64,000 bases of DNA, taken from positions 50,382,615-50,446,614 of the forward strand of contig NC_084591.1 in assembly GCF_033807715.1 (NCBI RefSeq), in the 5' to 3' direction. The first letter of the stretch is position 1, and every line of letters begins with the position of its first letter. Shown piece by piece: positions 32,601 to 44,659 of the stretch. Source of the DNA: Cololabis saira (lineage: Eukaryota > Chordata > Actinopteri > Beloniformes > Belonidae). Under the pieces are notes generated by a model. It was given only the letters and a program-made list of their open reading frames with translations. It searched no databases and was not told the DNA's origin. The position numbers and the translations under genes were made by a program.

Positions 32601-33157
32601 CATTAATGAGCGTGGCCTAACGGCTCAACAGCGCCCACTAGAATACTTTTCTTTGCCATAACTTTTGAAAGGTTTGACATAAAGAGTCGTGGGTGGTGTC
32701 ATGGGACTCGGTATTGAGTCCTTGACCATAATTGGCGAAGATTAGCCCCGCCCCTTCTTCTGATTGGTTGTCCCTATTTCCTGCTATAACATTTGAATGT
32801 TTTGACATAGAGAGTCGTGGGTGGTGTCATGGGACTCTGTAATGAGTCCTTGAGCTTCTTTGGCCTTAATTAGCCCCGCCCCTTCTTCTGATTGGTTGTC
32901 CCGATTTTCTGCTATAACTTTTGAATGGTTTGACATAGAGAGTCGTGGGTGGTGTCATCAGATTCTGTATGGAGTCCTTGACCTTCATTGGCCTGAATTA
33001 GCCCCGCCCCTTCTTCTGATTGGTTGTCTCTTTTTTCTGCTATAACTTTTCAATGGTTTGACATAGGAAGTCGTGGGTGGTGTCATTTCTGATATGCTTA
33101 TGGGGGGCGGTGGCCGTGAGTGCGAGGGCCCGTTCATCGCTGCTTGCAGCTTTAATT

Positions 33158-33447
33158 AGGGTCCGAGCACTGAAAGTGCGAGGACCCTATGTTATCTGTG
33201 ATGTTTATTATTATTATTATTATTATTAGGGCCCGAGCACTGAAAGTGCGAGGACCCTATTGTATCTGTGATGTTTATTATTAGGGCCCGAGCACTGAAA
33301 GTGCGAGGACCCTATTGTATCTGTGATGTTTATTATTAGGGCCCGAGCACTGAAAGTGCGAGGACCCTATTGTATCTGTGATGTTTATTATTAGGGCCCG
33401 AGCACTGAAAGTGCGAGGACCCTATTGTATCTGTGATGTTTATTATT
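33158..33447 (+). repeat. Five tandem copies of the family's hairpin 5' terminus
   Basis: AGGG(T/C)CCGAGCACTGAAAG + TGCGAGGACCCT begins at 33158, 33228, 33283, 33338 and 33393, the last four spaced exactly 55 bp. Each copy folds as a hairpin (AGGGCCC...AGTGC against GCACT...GGACCCT, imperfect) and is followed by ATTGTATCTGTGATGTTTAT and ATT repeats. Other copies of the family show only one such terminus (915). Confidence 0.85.
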
Positions 33448-34815
33448 ATTATTATTATTATTATTATTCTCGCCGTAAATAAATTGCCTTTTTGAAGGCC
33501 TTAAAATGCTCAAAAACTCACCAAATTTTGCACATGCTTCCAGAGTCGCGTAAAATTACGTATTTTATGGGCGACAGGCATGGGTCCACAAGAATGGGCT
33601 CTATAGCGCCACCTATTTTATGTTTTTTGACGAGCCCCACAATATGGTTTGACTTACAGCAATGACCTTTATGTGTGTATTATATTAGACAAAGAGCTAC
33701 AAAAAAGTCTCTTGGACCCATGGTCTAAGTTACACAGGAAGTCCGGCATTTTGAACAGAAAATGTCATTTTTCATGAATTCTGATCATTTCTAGGCCTTG
33801 TACTTTAACGAACTCCTCCTAGAGATTTTATCGAATTGGCTCACAACTTGGTTTGTACAATCTAGACACATGGCCGACGCTAAATTGCGAAGCTTTTAAG
33901 TTTTCACCAGAGGGCTTGACCGTAGTCATTCGGCGAAGTTTGAGGTCATTTTTAAGCCTCGCCATGAAACATCAATTGGCTGTAATTCAGCAATACATTA
34001 TTTTATGTGGCCGAAAACGTATGTGCATGATTGTAGGCTGAGCCTGAAGACATCTTTGGTGGAATATTCAGGATCGGTTGTAGCGCCACCTGTTGGCACC
34101 AGGAATTGTCATGTCTTCTAGTATGCATCTGTGCTCCAAGCGAGATGAGATTAATGATCTCAAAGTTGGTCAGATAATAGGTAAGACATTGACGATGACT
34201 GACAGAGAAAACTGTACGTTCTTATCGAAGGGCGTGGCCGTTAGAGGTAGTAAAATTTCGGTGTCTCGCCATGAACATAAAAGTTGTTGTAACTTAAACA
34301 TAATTGGTCAGAATTAACCCAAAATCAATACATGTAATCAGGCTTCCATTCTGAACAAGTGGATATGACAATCTTGGATGAACTCCATAGCGCCACCTTT
34401 TGGTCAGGTATACATTTTTCATCAAATTATGTGCTGTCATTGCTGTTTCATTCACCCAATCACAATGAAATCGACACATATTATTGTCATAAGCGTCCTT
34501 ATTAACTGTGTTGAGTATCGTGGTCATAACTTGAAGGGAACTGCCATTTTACGTCACTCTGAATTTTTTGGTAAAATAATAATTTAAAATCATAGGCTTG
34601 GTCTTAAGACAATAAAATGGCAGTTTCAGATAGCTTACAACAGGATTAAAAAATCATACGCTGGTACATATCGCTTTTGAAGAACTTTGTAACTCTCTTT
34701 TTCCAAAAATGTATTCATATTAGGGGTGTAACGGTATTTGTATTCGTCCCGTACCGTCACGGTACGGGGGTCACGGTTCGGTTCACGCAGTCATACGGCG
34801 AATACGTCTGACTGA

Positions 34816-34853
<38 letters not shown>

Positions 34854-35058
34854 ATCGTTTTTTTTTCCCTTATAAATATCAACAGTCACGTTCCATTACA
34901 GACCTAAATGTGTGCTAGTCTGTGCATATCAATAAATATATGTGCAATTCATATATCATCATAAATTGTAGGCTATAATAACGACAGAATGTTCTAATTC
35001 TTAATTTACAACTGTCCTGAACGCATCGGCGCCGTGAGCCAAAGCGGGTTGGCTGTAA

Positions 35059-35199
35059 AGCCTGATTTATGGTTCTGCGTTAAATCGACGCAGAGCATAC
35101 GCCGTAGGGTACGGCGCAGTCTACGGCGAGGTTATGCGGCGACGCGCAACCTTCGCCGTAGGCGCTGCGTTGGTGTAACGCGGTACCATAAATCAGCCT
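35059..35199. mobile_element. 141-bp Harbinger-type MITE nested in the hAT element
   Basis: Flanked by TAA at 35056-35058 and 35200-35202. Left end AGCCTGATTTATGGTTCTGC, right end (inverted) AGGCTGATTTATGGTACCGC. The interior is rich in CGCCGTA motifs on both strands and would fold strongly. Related but rearranged sequence occurs near 41460-41505 (CCTACGGCGTAGGGTACGCG). Confidence 0.75.
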
Positions 35200-35560
35200 T
35201 AACAGTCACAGCAAATTGTGAAGGAGATTAGCGCTAAAGTTTAAAACCTACAAAGTTTTGAATGTTACCCCGTTTTCCACGTTACCTGGATTATTTTGGG
35301 TTATGGAAGAGTCAACTGTCATTGGTGAGTCAGTGTAACCTTCTTAAATAATTTATTTATCAGAATGTTGTGGTATTCTTGACCACCTGCTTATTTGAAT
35401 GTGCTTGTGTTGTTTTCAACTAGACCGCCGAGTCTATTCTCTGTTATAGAGCTCAGAAATGATGTTATAGACCGCTGTGTCTATCTATCTAAATAGATGT
35501 GTAATTTAGACCAGTTATGTTTTTTTTTTTGTGTTTAAGCTGTATCAAAGATGGAACTGA

Positions 35561-35561
<1 letters not shown>

Positions 35562-35612
<51 letters not shown>
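35562..35612. repeat. (GT)n microsatellite
   Basis: About 25 uninterrupted GT units inside the hAT element. Confidence 0.95.
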
Positions 35613-35613
<1 letters not shown>

Positions 35614-36189
35614 CTTCTGAACAAGTTTGTGACTTTCCTCTGCTTTCTGCAGCATAGGCCTATAGGCTTAGCTCAATAAAAGTGAGAATAAATGTTGTTT
35701 GAGGGGTAGGATGATGTTGTTGAACGTTAAAATGACTATCATAAGGGCCCATGGAGAATGCTCCGCCCCCAGACGGCTCTGCCCATTATTCTATTTATTT
35801 TACACTTTAATAAGAGATGCTTTTTAGTTTTGTAGCCAATTGAACAAACTTTAACTTTCAAATGCTATGATCAAAATAAAGGAAGAAAAAACTCGTCTTA
35901 TACATTTGGGACTTTTTGTATTTTTTTTCCCGTTGTACCGAACCCGTACCGAACCCGTACCGAACCGTGACCCCTGTACCGAGGTACGTACCGAACCGTG
36001 ACTTGTGTGTACCGTGACACCCCTAATTCATATACAATTAAATCATATCTTTGTCATGCCATGTCCAATTAACTTCGTAAACTTCGTAAAAATATTGTTT
36101 ACTGTGATGTGAAAATATATTTTGTGCGTACAACGCGGGATTTTTAATCAATATTTATTTAAATCCATTGGATTTAAAGCAAACTGGCT

Positions 36190-36360
36190 CTGTGTGCCGG
36201 CCAGTTCCTGCAGCGGAGCGGAGGCCGAGGGAGGAGGGGGGGAGCGGGGGGAGCGGGGGGACGTTGTTGCGTGCTCAGCGTGGTGACGTCACTCACACGA
36301 CATGAATCCTCGTGTTTTCACGAGCCCGACTCCATGGTCCCGAATCTGTAAGTATTTTTT
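36190..36360 (+). promoter_or_regulatory. GC-rich promoter-like block, unit B copy
   Basis: As in unit A: a G-rich run longer by one GAGCGGGGG module, an intact TGACGTCA at 36285-36292, and the splice-donor-like CTGTAAGTATTTT near 36345. Differences from A are few, so the block has not decayed faster than its surroundings. Confidence 0.4.
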
Positions 36361-37479
36361 GTTGTGTGCATAATTGTAGAGTAGTCTTAAGACATCTATG
36401 GTGTAATAATCCTGTGGAATAGTTTTCACCGATGTATTTCGGCGGCGCATGTCTGCTTACCATGGATGTATTATAGAAACGCTGCTTACAGACATGCGCA
36501 GCTCGCTTTGTTCATCTGTACCGAGACAGAGACTACTTAAATAAAACCACACTGATTTTGAGTCAAACCCGTCTTTTTACATTCAATTTTTATACAGAAA
36601 ATAATTACAGTGCATGTATTACACCTTATTGCACAGCAGCTTTGCAATTTTATTATATTATTATCGCCTTTCAGCCGAGATCTGGTCGGCAGCGCCGCGG
36701 AGGAGGTGCATTCAGGGACCGGTCGGAATTCTAAAATTACAGATTATCCTACTGGTGCGTTCAGGGACAACTGGAATTTACTGTATTTGGCGAGAATTGC
36801 TTCATTTGCTTAAAAATTATTTAAAGGTGACCTATTATGGCATTTAATGTATATTTTAAACAGGCATTGAATGTCTTAAGAACAAGCTTTTGAATGTTTT
36901 TTCTACATAAATGAGAAATTCAGCCTCTGGGCCATGTCTTTATTTTTACCGATTCTAACCTTCTCTATGAGGGATTCTGAGGGGAGGGGGGGCTATGATA
37001 ATGAGGCTCTGTGCTGATTGGCTGCCTGAATGACGTGTAGCAGGGGAGCTTTAAGCCTGAATCACAGTTGTGTGTCAATAATGTATTAGGCCTTTGAGTT
37101 ATTTATCTCAAAATTAATAGATTTCCTTAACAAAATTTATATTTTAATAAGTATCAGTAATTAAATTAACTTTTCAAGAAAGATGGACTCATATGTCCTT
37201 TACTTTTTGAAAACCATTTTGAAATACATTTTATCTATAATGGAAGTGTCAGCCTCATAAAGCCATTTATGCATACTATACCAATGATTTATATTTATTT
37301 TAGATTTATATTATACCAAAACTGATAGACATTAAATTTTGAATTTGGTACAAAATTGCGATTCGTTGGTTACCCCACATGACGGGTGGTCGGCCCAAAT
37401 GATGAGAAACAGCAGACAGTTTGATTTGAGACAAATTTAAAGACAAATATTAAAGAATCAGCATAACTATGTCATTGTA

Positions 37480-37895
37480 TGTTCCTATGTTTTTCATAAT
37501 AGGTCTTCTTTAAAGAGGGATAACCTTCATTTATAGTTAGAAGGAGAACCATGAACATTTTCAATATTTTTTGCAAGACGTGGAACCACATTTATAAAGA
37601 AATCATGGAATTTATTAGCAATTTGTGTATGCTCTGTTATCTTATGCGCCATCCTGAAATGTAGACTGGGCTGGAATAGATGATTTTTTTTCTTGTTGAG
37701 TGATTCTTTCAATATTATCCATAGATCATTTATTTATTTCTAATAAGGTGGTTGTATTTATTCCTATAATTTTTGTATGTAGCACAATTTAAAGGACTAG
37801 GACTTTGTAAATGCCTTTTATGAAGCTTGTTTTTCTTTAAAGCAGATTTCCTAAGTTCTATAGTAAACCATGGTTTGTTAAGGTTTTCAGAGCTT
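37480..37895 (-). pseudogene. LINE EN-RT linker fragment embedded in unit B
   Basis: Nearly identical to the fragment at 30785-31200, with SLNKKKNHLFQPSLHFRM and QIANKFHDFFINVVPRLAKN readable and the same stops. It shares the same borders with the surrounding unit DNA, which shows it was copied along with the unit. Confidence 0.65.
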
Positions 37896-39117
37896 CCTTT
37901 ATCGTCCTTTATCGGTACACACCTGTATCATAGCACAACTTAAAAAAAAAGTCTCCTGGCGCCATGGCCGAAACCCAACAGGAAGTCGGCCAGTTTGAAT
38001 TAATCATGTAATTTTGGCGCAATTTATGCCATCCCTTCAGCCGCTTCTTCGCCCGAACCGTAACGTGCACCCAGGTGTGTTATACATCAAAATGTGCGTC
38101 TCCATCCTGCAATAACGTGCATAACTTTTCTCAGTCAAAAGCGTTACCGTGGCGATGATAGACGCCAAAAAGCGCGCCCCCACTTCATCTGATTGGTCCA
38201 TACAGATAAAACTTCGTGCCTCAAGTCCCACAATACGGTTTGACGTACATGCACGAAAATCGGTACACACCTGTATCATGTCGCAACTTAAAGGAAAGTC
38301 TCTTGGCGCCATGGCCGAAACCGAACAGGAAGTCAGCCATTTTGAACATTTTGAATTAATCGTGTAATTTTGGCGCAATTTATGCCATTTCTTCGGTCAT
38401 TAATACGGCCCGAACCGTAACGTACACCCAGGTGTGTTATACATCAAAATGTGCGTCTCCATCCTCCGACACCACGCATTACTTTTCTCTTTCAAAAGCA
38501 TTACCGTGGCGACGCTAGACGGCAAAAAGCGCGCCCACCGTTCATCTGATTGGTTCAGACAGAAAAAACTTTGTGCCTCAAGCCCCATAATACGGTTTGA
38601 CGTACATGAACAAAAATCGGTACACACCTGTATCATGTCGCAACTTAAAGAAAAGCCAGGCCTGTCGATACATTTGATATTTCATGGTTTGCATTAATGA
38701 GCGTGGCCTAACGGCTCAACAGCGCCCACTAGAATACTTTTCTTTGCCATAACTTTTGAAAGGTTTGACATAAAGAGTCGTGGGTGGTGTCATGGGACTC
38801 GGTATTGAGTCCTTGACCATAATTGGCGAAGATTAGCCCCGCCCCTTCTTCTGATTGGTTGTCCCTATTTCCTGCTATAACATTTGAATGTTTTGACATA
38901 GAGAGTCGTGGGTGGTGTCATGGGACTCTGTAATGAGTCCTTGAGCTTCGTTGGCCTTAATTAGCCCCGCCCCTTCTTCTGATTGGTTGTCCCGATTTTC
39001 TGCTATAACTTTGGAATGGTTTGACATAGGAAGTCGTGGGTGGTGTCATTTCTGATATGCTTATGGGGGGCGGTGGCCGTGAGTGCGAGGGCCCGTTCAT
39101 CGCTGCTTGCAGCTTTA

Positions 39118-39151
<34 letters not shown>

Positions 39152-40059
39152 TCGCCGTAAATAAATTGCCTTTTTGGAGGCCTTAAAATGCTCGAAAACT
39201 CACCAAATTTTGCACACGCTTCCAGAGTCGCGTAAAATTACGTATTTTATGGGCGACAGGCATGGGTCAAAAAGGATTAGGCTCTATAGCGCCACCTATT
39301 TTATGTTTTTGACGAGCCCCACAATATGGTTTGACTTACAGCAATGACCTTTATGTGTCTATTATATCAGACAAAGCCCTACAAAAAAGTCTCTTGGACC
39401 CATGCTCTAAGTTACACAGGAAGTCCGGCATTTTGAACAGAAAATGTCATTTTTTATGAATTCTGATCATTTCTAGGCCTCGTACTTTAATGAACTCCTC
39501 CTAGAGATTTTATCAGATTGGCTCACAACTTGGTTTGTACAATCTATACACATGGCCGACGCTTAATTGCGAAGCTTTTAAGTTTCTACCAGAGGGCGTG
39601 ATCGTAGTGATCCGCCGAAGTTTGAGGTCATTTTTAAGCCTCGCCATCAAACATCAGTTGGCTGTAATTCAGCAATACATGATTTGATGTGGTTGAAAAC
39701 GTATGTGCATGATTGTAGACTGAGCCTGAAGACATCTATGGTGGAATATTCAGGATCGGTTGTAGCGCCACCTGTTGGCACCAGGAATTGTCATGTCTTC
39801 TAGTATGCATCTGTGCTCCAAGCGAGATCAGTTGATTGATTTCAAAGTTGGTCAGATAATAGGTAAGACATTGACGATGACTGACAGACAAAACTGTACG
39901 TTTTTATTGAAGGGCGTGGCCGTTAGAGGTTGTCAAATTTCGGTGTCTCGCCATGAACATAAAAGTTGTTGTAACTTAAACATAATTGGTCAGAATTAAC
40001 CCAAAATCAATACATGTAATCAGGCTTCCATTCTGAACAAGTGGATATGACAATCTTGG

Positions 40060-40379
40060 ATTGGAGTTTGCGCGCGCAGCTCCCGCAGGGGGAGGGGCTG
40101 ATGTTCAGCGCGGCCGCCATCTTGGTCGAGGCGCCGCATTGACTGCCTGAGAACGTCGGGCGTGGCCGCCATCTTGGATCGGTATCGCTTTAACTCTAGA
40201 GCGTTCACTTCTATTGTGGAAGGAGGTGTCTGCATAAGTAAAATAACTATAACTCACTTGATTTTCAACCGATTTTCACGCGGTTTGCTTTGTTACAAAC
40301 GGCAGATATGATTGATGTACGTTAAATATGCAAGCTTTCATGCTAAAATACGTTCTGCAGGTAGTCACACTTCAGGTAT

Positions 40380-40390
<11 letters not shown>
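40060..40390 (+). repeat. Uninterrupted copy of the GC-rich repeat with paired YY1-like motifs
   Basis: GCGCGCAGCTCCCGCAGGG, then GCCGCCATCTTG at 40113-40124 and 40165-40176, then CTTGGATCGGTATCGCTTT, continuing to GTAGTCACACTTCAGGTATA and a short CA/TA run. It corresponds to 25134-25253 plus 26672-26870 without the L1. The spacing between the two motifs (52 bp) is identical in both copies. Confidence 0.75.
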
Positions 40391-40412
<22 letters not shown>

Positions 40413-40698
40413 GAGCTCGCTCACTTTAACATTGTGTTTAATGGTGCCTGTACTGCAAAACAACCTTAACTTGCTCAATTCTCAACAGATTTTCAAACAG
40501 TTTGGTTTGTTATGAACATCAGAGATGTAGTTATGACACTGCATACTTATAATTATAAACATTGAAAAACGTACTTTTATATGAAAATAACCAGAAACAG
40601 ATAGCTATGACATGGTATTTATATTAAATCAATATTTCTATAGTATTCTTAGTAACATTTATATTTACATTATAACATATATACATATATATATTATT

Positions 40699-40756
<58 letters not shown>

Positions 40757-40851
40757 TACATTATAACATGTTTATATATTATTACATTATGATGTATTTA
40801 TATCATGACATTATAACATCTGTGTATATATATATATACATGTTATATGGT
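40391..40851. other. AT-rich DNA with (TA)n microsatellites
   Basis: TA runs at about 40398-40412, 40700-40747 and 40826-40840, surrounded by ATT/ATA-rich DNA. No gene or recognisable repeat boundary. Confidence 0.6.
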
Positions 40852-41705
40852 GACCTATTATGAAAAACACGTTTTTTCTTGTTTTAACATATATAAAGTG
40901 GTCTCCCCTCAGCCTGCCAACACAGAAAAGATGATACCCCATGAAAATCTGCAAGGTCTGCTCGCCCCCACCCTTACAGAGTCCCCCAGTGTCATGTGGT
41001 TTCTGTGAGCCGTTTGGATTTGTGCATTTTCTTTACGTCACCAAAATGCAAACCACGCCCTCGGTCTCCTCCGCTGCTGAAACCACGCCCACCACCAGCT
41101 CAGCCGCTCGAGCTCCGCCATTGTTCAGCAGCGCTGGCTGTTTGAAGAACGAGGGAGAGTAGAAATGAGGTTTTGCATCGACATTAACCCTTATAAAAGG
41201 ATCAGATCCCACAGCACGGACCCGACAACTGACAGGAGTCAGCGGTAAGTTCCGGTTTTTTTATGTTATTTGTATTTGTTTGATCTTTGCATGGGCTAAG
41301 TATTTAGCTTAGCTCCGGAGCCCCGGCGACGCGTACGGAGCTGCGGGGGCTGCTCACGTACCCGACCGTCGAGGAGCCCCGGGCTCGGAACTCCGAACCC
41401 GGAGGTCCGAGCCCGGAGATCCGAACCCGGGGGCTCCGGGGGGCCGGAGCCGGCTCCCCCGGAGCCTACGGCGTAGGGTACGCGTCGATTTAACGCAGAA
41501 CCGTGGACACGCTTTGCTACGGAGCGACGCTTTGTCTCCTCCCCTCCTACACGTCATTCAAGCAGCCAATCAGCGCAGAGCCTCATTATCATAGCCCCCA
41601 CCGCCCTGAAAATGAGCCACAGATTAGATTACCGGTAGATTGTTTTTAAGACATTCAAGGCCTGTTTAAAATATACATTAAATGCCATAATATGTCTCCT
41701 TTAAG
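40852..41705. mobile_element. MITE with GGTGACCTATTATG-type inverted ends, long form
   Basis: The left end GGTGACCTATTATGAAAAAC pairs with the right end GCCATAATATGTCTCC inverted (GGAGACATATTATGGC), imperfect over about 15 bp. The interior contains CAAACCACGCCCTCGG, repeated CCGGAGCC/CCCGGAG DNA near 41380-41470, and GCAGCCAATCAGCGCAGAGC, which matches the short forms in units A, B and D. No transposase. Confidence 0.6.
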
Positions 41706-42068
41706 CCTGAATTACAGTTCTGGGTCAATGATGTATAAGGCCTATTTCTTAAAATACTTAAAATAAAGATATATTTGGCCATTTTCCAAACATTTGGAAT
41801 GTAGTGTGCATATATGTGAAAACTTAAAACAAAGGTATTTTAGTGTTTTTAAACCTACATTAATAGGGCAACGACCTTAAAAAAGTCAGTTGGGGCGACC
41901 CTTATTTATCTCAAAATTAATAGATTTCCTTAACAAAATTTATATTTTAATAAGTATCAGTAATTAAATTAACTGTTCAAGAAAGATAGACTCATGTGTC
42001 CTTTCATTTTCGAAAACCATTTTTAAATACATTTGATCTATAATGGAAGTGTCACCCTCATAAAGCCA

Positions 42069-42120
<52 letters not shown>

Positions 42121-42305
42121 CTCTACAATTCATAAAACTGATTTAAAATGTGTACAAGTAGTATCCACTTATGCATACTATACCAATGATTTATATTTGA
42201 ACCAAAACTCCACGTGACAGGTGGTTGCCCCAAATGATGAGAAACAGCAGACAGTTAAGATTTGAGACAAATTTAAAGACATTTTATTAAAGAATCAGCA
42301 TAACT

Positions 42306-43337
42306 CCTGGGGGGGGCTGGGCCGTGGACGTGGGGGTCCCACCCGGAGGGCCCGGTCCTGCCTGGGTGGGGGGTGGCTGTCTGCGCTGGGGGGGCATTGC
42401 TGCCTTGGTCCTCCGTCGCTGGGCGGGGGCCAAGTGCCCCTGCGGATGTGGGGACTCCGTGACCCTTGGGGTGTCCGCCGGGGTGGCCTCGGGGGGGGGT
42501 GGGGCCGGGTCCGGAGATCGGGCCTCCCCTGACCGGGGGGTGCACGGGCAGGCGTGGCGGCGGGGTGGCGCCATTCCCAGGTATCTATGTCTTATGTTGT
42601 CAGTATGAATGGGAGGATGTTGGACCGTTTCCCCCTCCGTCTGGGGGCTCCGGCGGCTCCGGGGGTGCCCGTGGAGGTACGGTGGGGCCCTGGCCCGGCT
42701 CGGGGGGGCGGCCCCCGTCTACTGGATGGCCGGTGGGGGGACGCGGGTGTCTTATCAGGGCCGGCTTTGCTGGTCCTGCCTCCTGGCTTCGGCCTCCGCT
42801 CCCCCTCTTGCCCCCCCTACACGATTCATACGCACATAGGCGAAAGGCGGGGGGTCCGGGTCGTGGGGGGCACTGTCCCGCGTGGCCCGGCACTCCCCGC
42901 CTCACGGTTTTAACAGCAAACTAGACACTGCACATTCAACACTTTATAAATACACTTGACAAGGACACGTAGTTCGGGAGGGGGGGGGGGGTCGGTGTCA
43001 ATCGATGCTTGGCCCTCCCTCCTCCCTGTTTTTATGGCATTAATCACATGCACTCAACACAAGGGGCGGGAGGGGGTCCCACATCACCCGCGTTCCCTCA
43101 CCGGCCTGGGCCTCGGACAGGTGGGTCGGGTTACCCGGGCCTGGCGGGGCCCGCCGTGCAGCCTGGGGTGCCTTCTGGCGGTGCTGGACCCCCCCGGGGA
43201 GGGGGAAACGGTGCGTGATTGTATGTCTGTGTCGGTGAGAATGCGGTATGGAAGGGTCCTGCCATGGAGGATTTGAGCCTCCATTGGCAGGACATCAAAA
43301 ACTTAATAATTTATCAATATTATATTATACAAAGATG

Positions 43338-43390
<53 letters not shown>

Positions 43391-44008
43391 GTATAGTATA
43401 TTATATTATTATTAGTATAGGTATCGGATAGGTGAATGGATGAATGAATGGGATGCCTGGGTCTGGGGCCCTCCGTTGTCGGGCCTGCGCGGGTGTCGCC
43501 TTGTTGGGGGGTTCCCTCTCTCCGGGCCCGTCTCCGGTCCCCCCCGCTGCCTCTACGGCGGGGCGCCCCTCTGGTCTTGGAGGGCCACTTTCGTGGGGGA
43601 CGGGTGCGCCTGCCCGCGTCGGCGGCCGGGGCGGCTCTGTCTCTCCGGGCAGGCTGGCCCCCTGCCGGGTGGGGGTCGTTGGCCTGAAGGGTGAGGGCCT
43701 CCTGGCCGCGTGTCCGGCCCGGACCGGGTGGCCGGGGATTGCCTGGGTCGCGGTCCGCCGCCGCGGGATCCCTGGCTGCTTCTTTCCGCGCCGTGGGGGC
43801 CCCGCCCGCGGGCCCTCTCGGCCGCCGCCGGGTGGGGGGGGGGCCTCGCAGGCGGTGGGTTGCCTCCCTCCTACTTCTCCCCTCTGTGGGGTTTGCCGGT
43901 GGCCTGGGTTCCGGGCTCTTCCTTGTCGGCCTCTGGTCTCGCGGGTGGCGGGGTCGCTCCCCCCCCTCCCCCACTATAGATACACTTCAGGTGGAGCTTT
44001 GTTTGGTT

Positions 44009-44046
<38 letters not shown>

Positions 44047-44070
44047 ACACATATAGTCATTTAGTCACAT

Positions 44071-44135
<65 letters not shown>

Positions 44136-44620
44136 TGATCATATACATACACACACACACACATAGACATACACACTGGCTTGTTCACCTGCATGCTGGC
44201 TCTCTAGTTTTTGGGTTTAGGTAGCGGTAGCGATAGCTTAGCTCAGACTGCGATCAGATCTCAAGATTTAGGTCGATTGCTGTTCGTGTTTTGGTTGGCT
44301 CCGTGCCGGTTTCGTGCTTTGTTTGTGGTTTTTTGTTGCAGATTTCCAGTGCTTGACGTGTGTCTCCGTGTGTTCCTGCTTCCTGGATTGGCAGTGGATG
44401 TCGTCACCCCCCCCCCCCCCACCCCCTCCCCCCCCCCCAAAAAAAAAAACACTGGGTTTGTATGTGTATATTTATGTATGTGTACGCATATGTGTGGTAT
44501 ATATATGTATATATTACATATAGTAATAATGCACATATATACACTTTTGGTTTCTACCGTCATGGTATCAATCAATAATATGTGTGCAGACAAGGTGTAA
44601 AAAAAAAAAAAAAAAAAAAA
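42306..44620 (+). mobile_element. 5'-truncated L1: 3' UTR only, inserted in unit C
   Basis: Flanked by AGAATCAGCATAACT at 42291-42305 and 44621-44635, the second copy after poly-A (44599-44620). Empty sites are present in unit A near 30760 and unit B near 37456. The content is the last 2.3 kb of the L1 3' UTR, colinear with about 15420-17760, including the TTA repeat (43337-43392), GC-rich block, CA repeats (44014-44132) and C-then-A tract (44406-44450). No coding sequence. Differences from the 12143 copy are few. Confidence 0.9.
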
Positions 44621-44659
44621 AGAATCAGCATAACTATGTCGTTGTATGTTCCTATGTTT

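Larger units (their letters stand above)
28123..33157 (+). repeat. Tandem unit A (about 5.0 kb) of the large non-coding repeat
   Basis: Starts with an ATT run and CTCGCCGTAAATAAATTGCC. Then in order: a conserved low-GC body (28150-29500) with CACCAAATTTTGCACACGC and GGGCGTGGCCGTTAGAGG; a GC-rich promoter-like block (29530-29700); a MITE part (30127-30355); a LINE linker fragment (30785-31200); 300-610 bp internal repeats (31205-32600); 127-bp monomers (32600-33090); and the family terminus. It is nearly identical to unit B over the first 1.25 kb (offset 5330, a handful of differences by eye). Unit A has an extra tandem block of about 612 bp (31340-31951) that B lacks. Short ORFs recurring in all units carry no motif and are unlikely to be genes. 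Confidence 0.85.
34721..36025. mobile_element. hAT-like non-autonomous element with perfect 8-bp target duplication
   Basis: 1305 bp flanked by ATTCATAT at 34713-34720 and 36026-36033. The ends are TAGGGGTGTAACGGTA on the left and, inverted, TAGGGGTGTCACGGTA on the right. The empty site is present in unit A near 29384-29393 and in unit D near 46986. It contains poly-A (34821-34850), a nested MITE (35059-35199), a GT microsatellite (35562-35612) and several GTACCGAACC repeats near the right end (35937-36000). No transposase frame, so it must be moved in trans. Confidence 0.9.
33158..39120 (+). repeat. Tandem unit B of the large repeat, carrying a hAT insertion
   Basis: Same order as unit A, starting with the multiplied 5' hairpins and ending in the full terminus at 39120. 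Without the hAT element at 34721-36025 and its duplication it is about 4.65 kb. The body 33470-34720 is nearly identical to 28140-29390. Differences from A: the hAT insert; about 45 bp (36459-36505, with TTACCATGGATG and AGACATGCGCAGCTCGC) present here but absent in A; and one fewer 612-bp internal block. The LINE linker fragment is at 37480-37895 (minus). Confidence 0.85.

Noticed and set aside
31340..32606. ORFs of 70-116 codons recurring in the internal repeats on both strands
   Set aside because: Both strands are open over the same DNA and differ by repeat copy number; no domain and no codon-position pattern.
40020..40235. Minus-strand ORF containing KMAATPDVLRQSMRRLDQDG
   Set aside because: It overlaps the GC-rich YY1-type repeat; the sister copy at 25134 is disrupted and no domain is recognisable.
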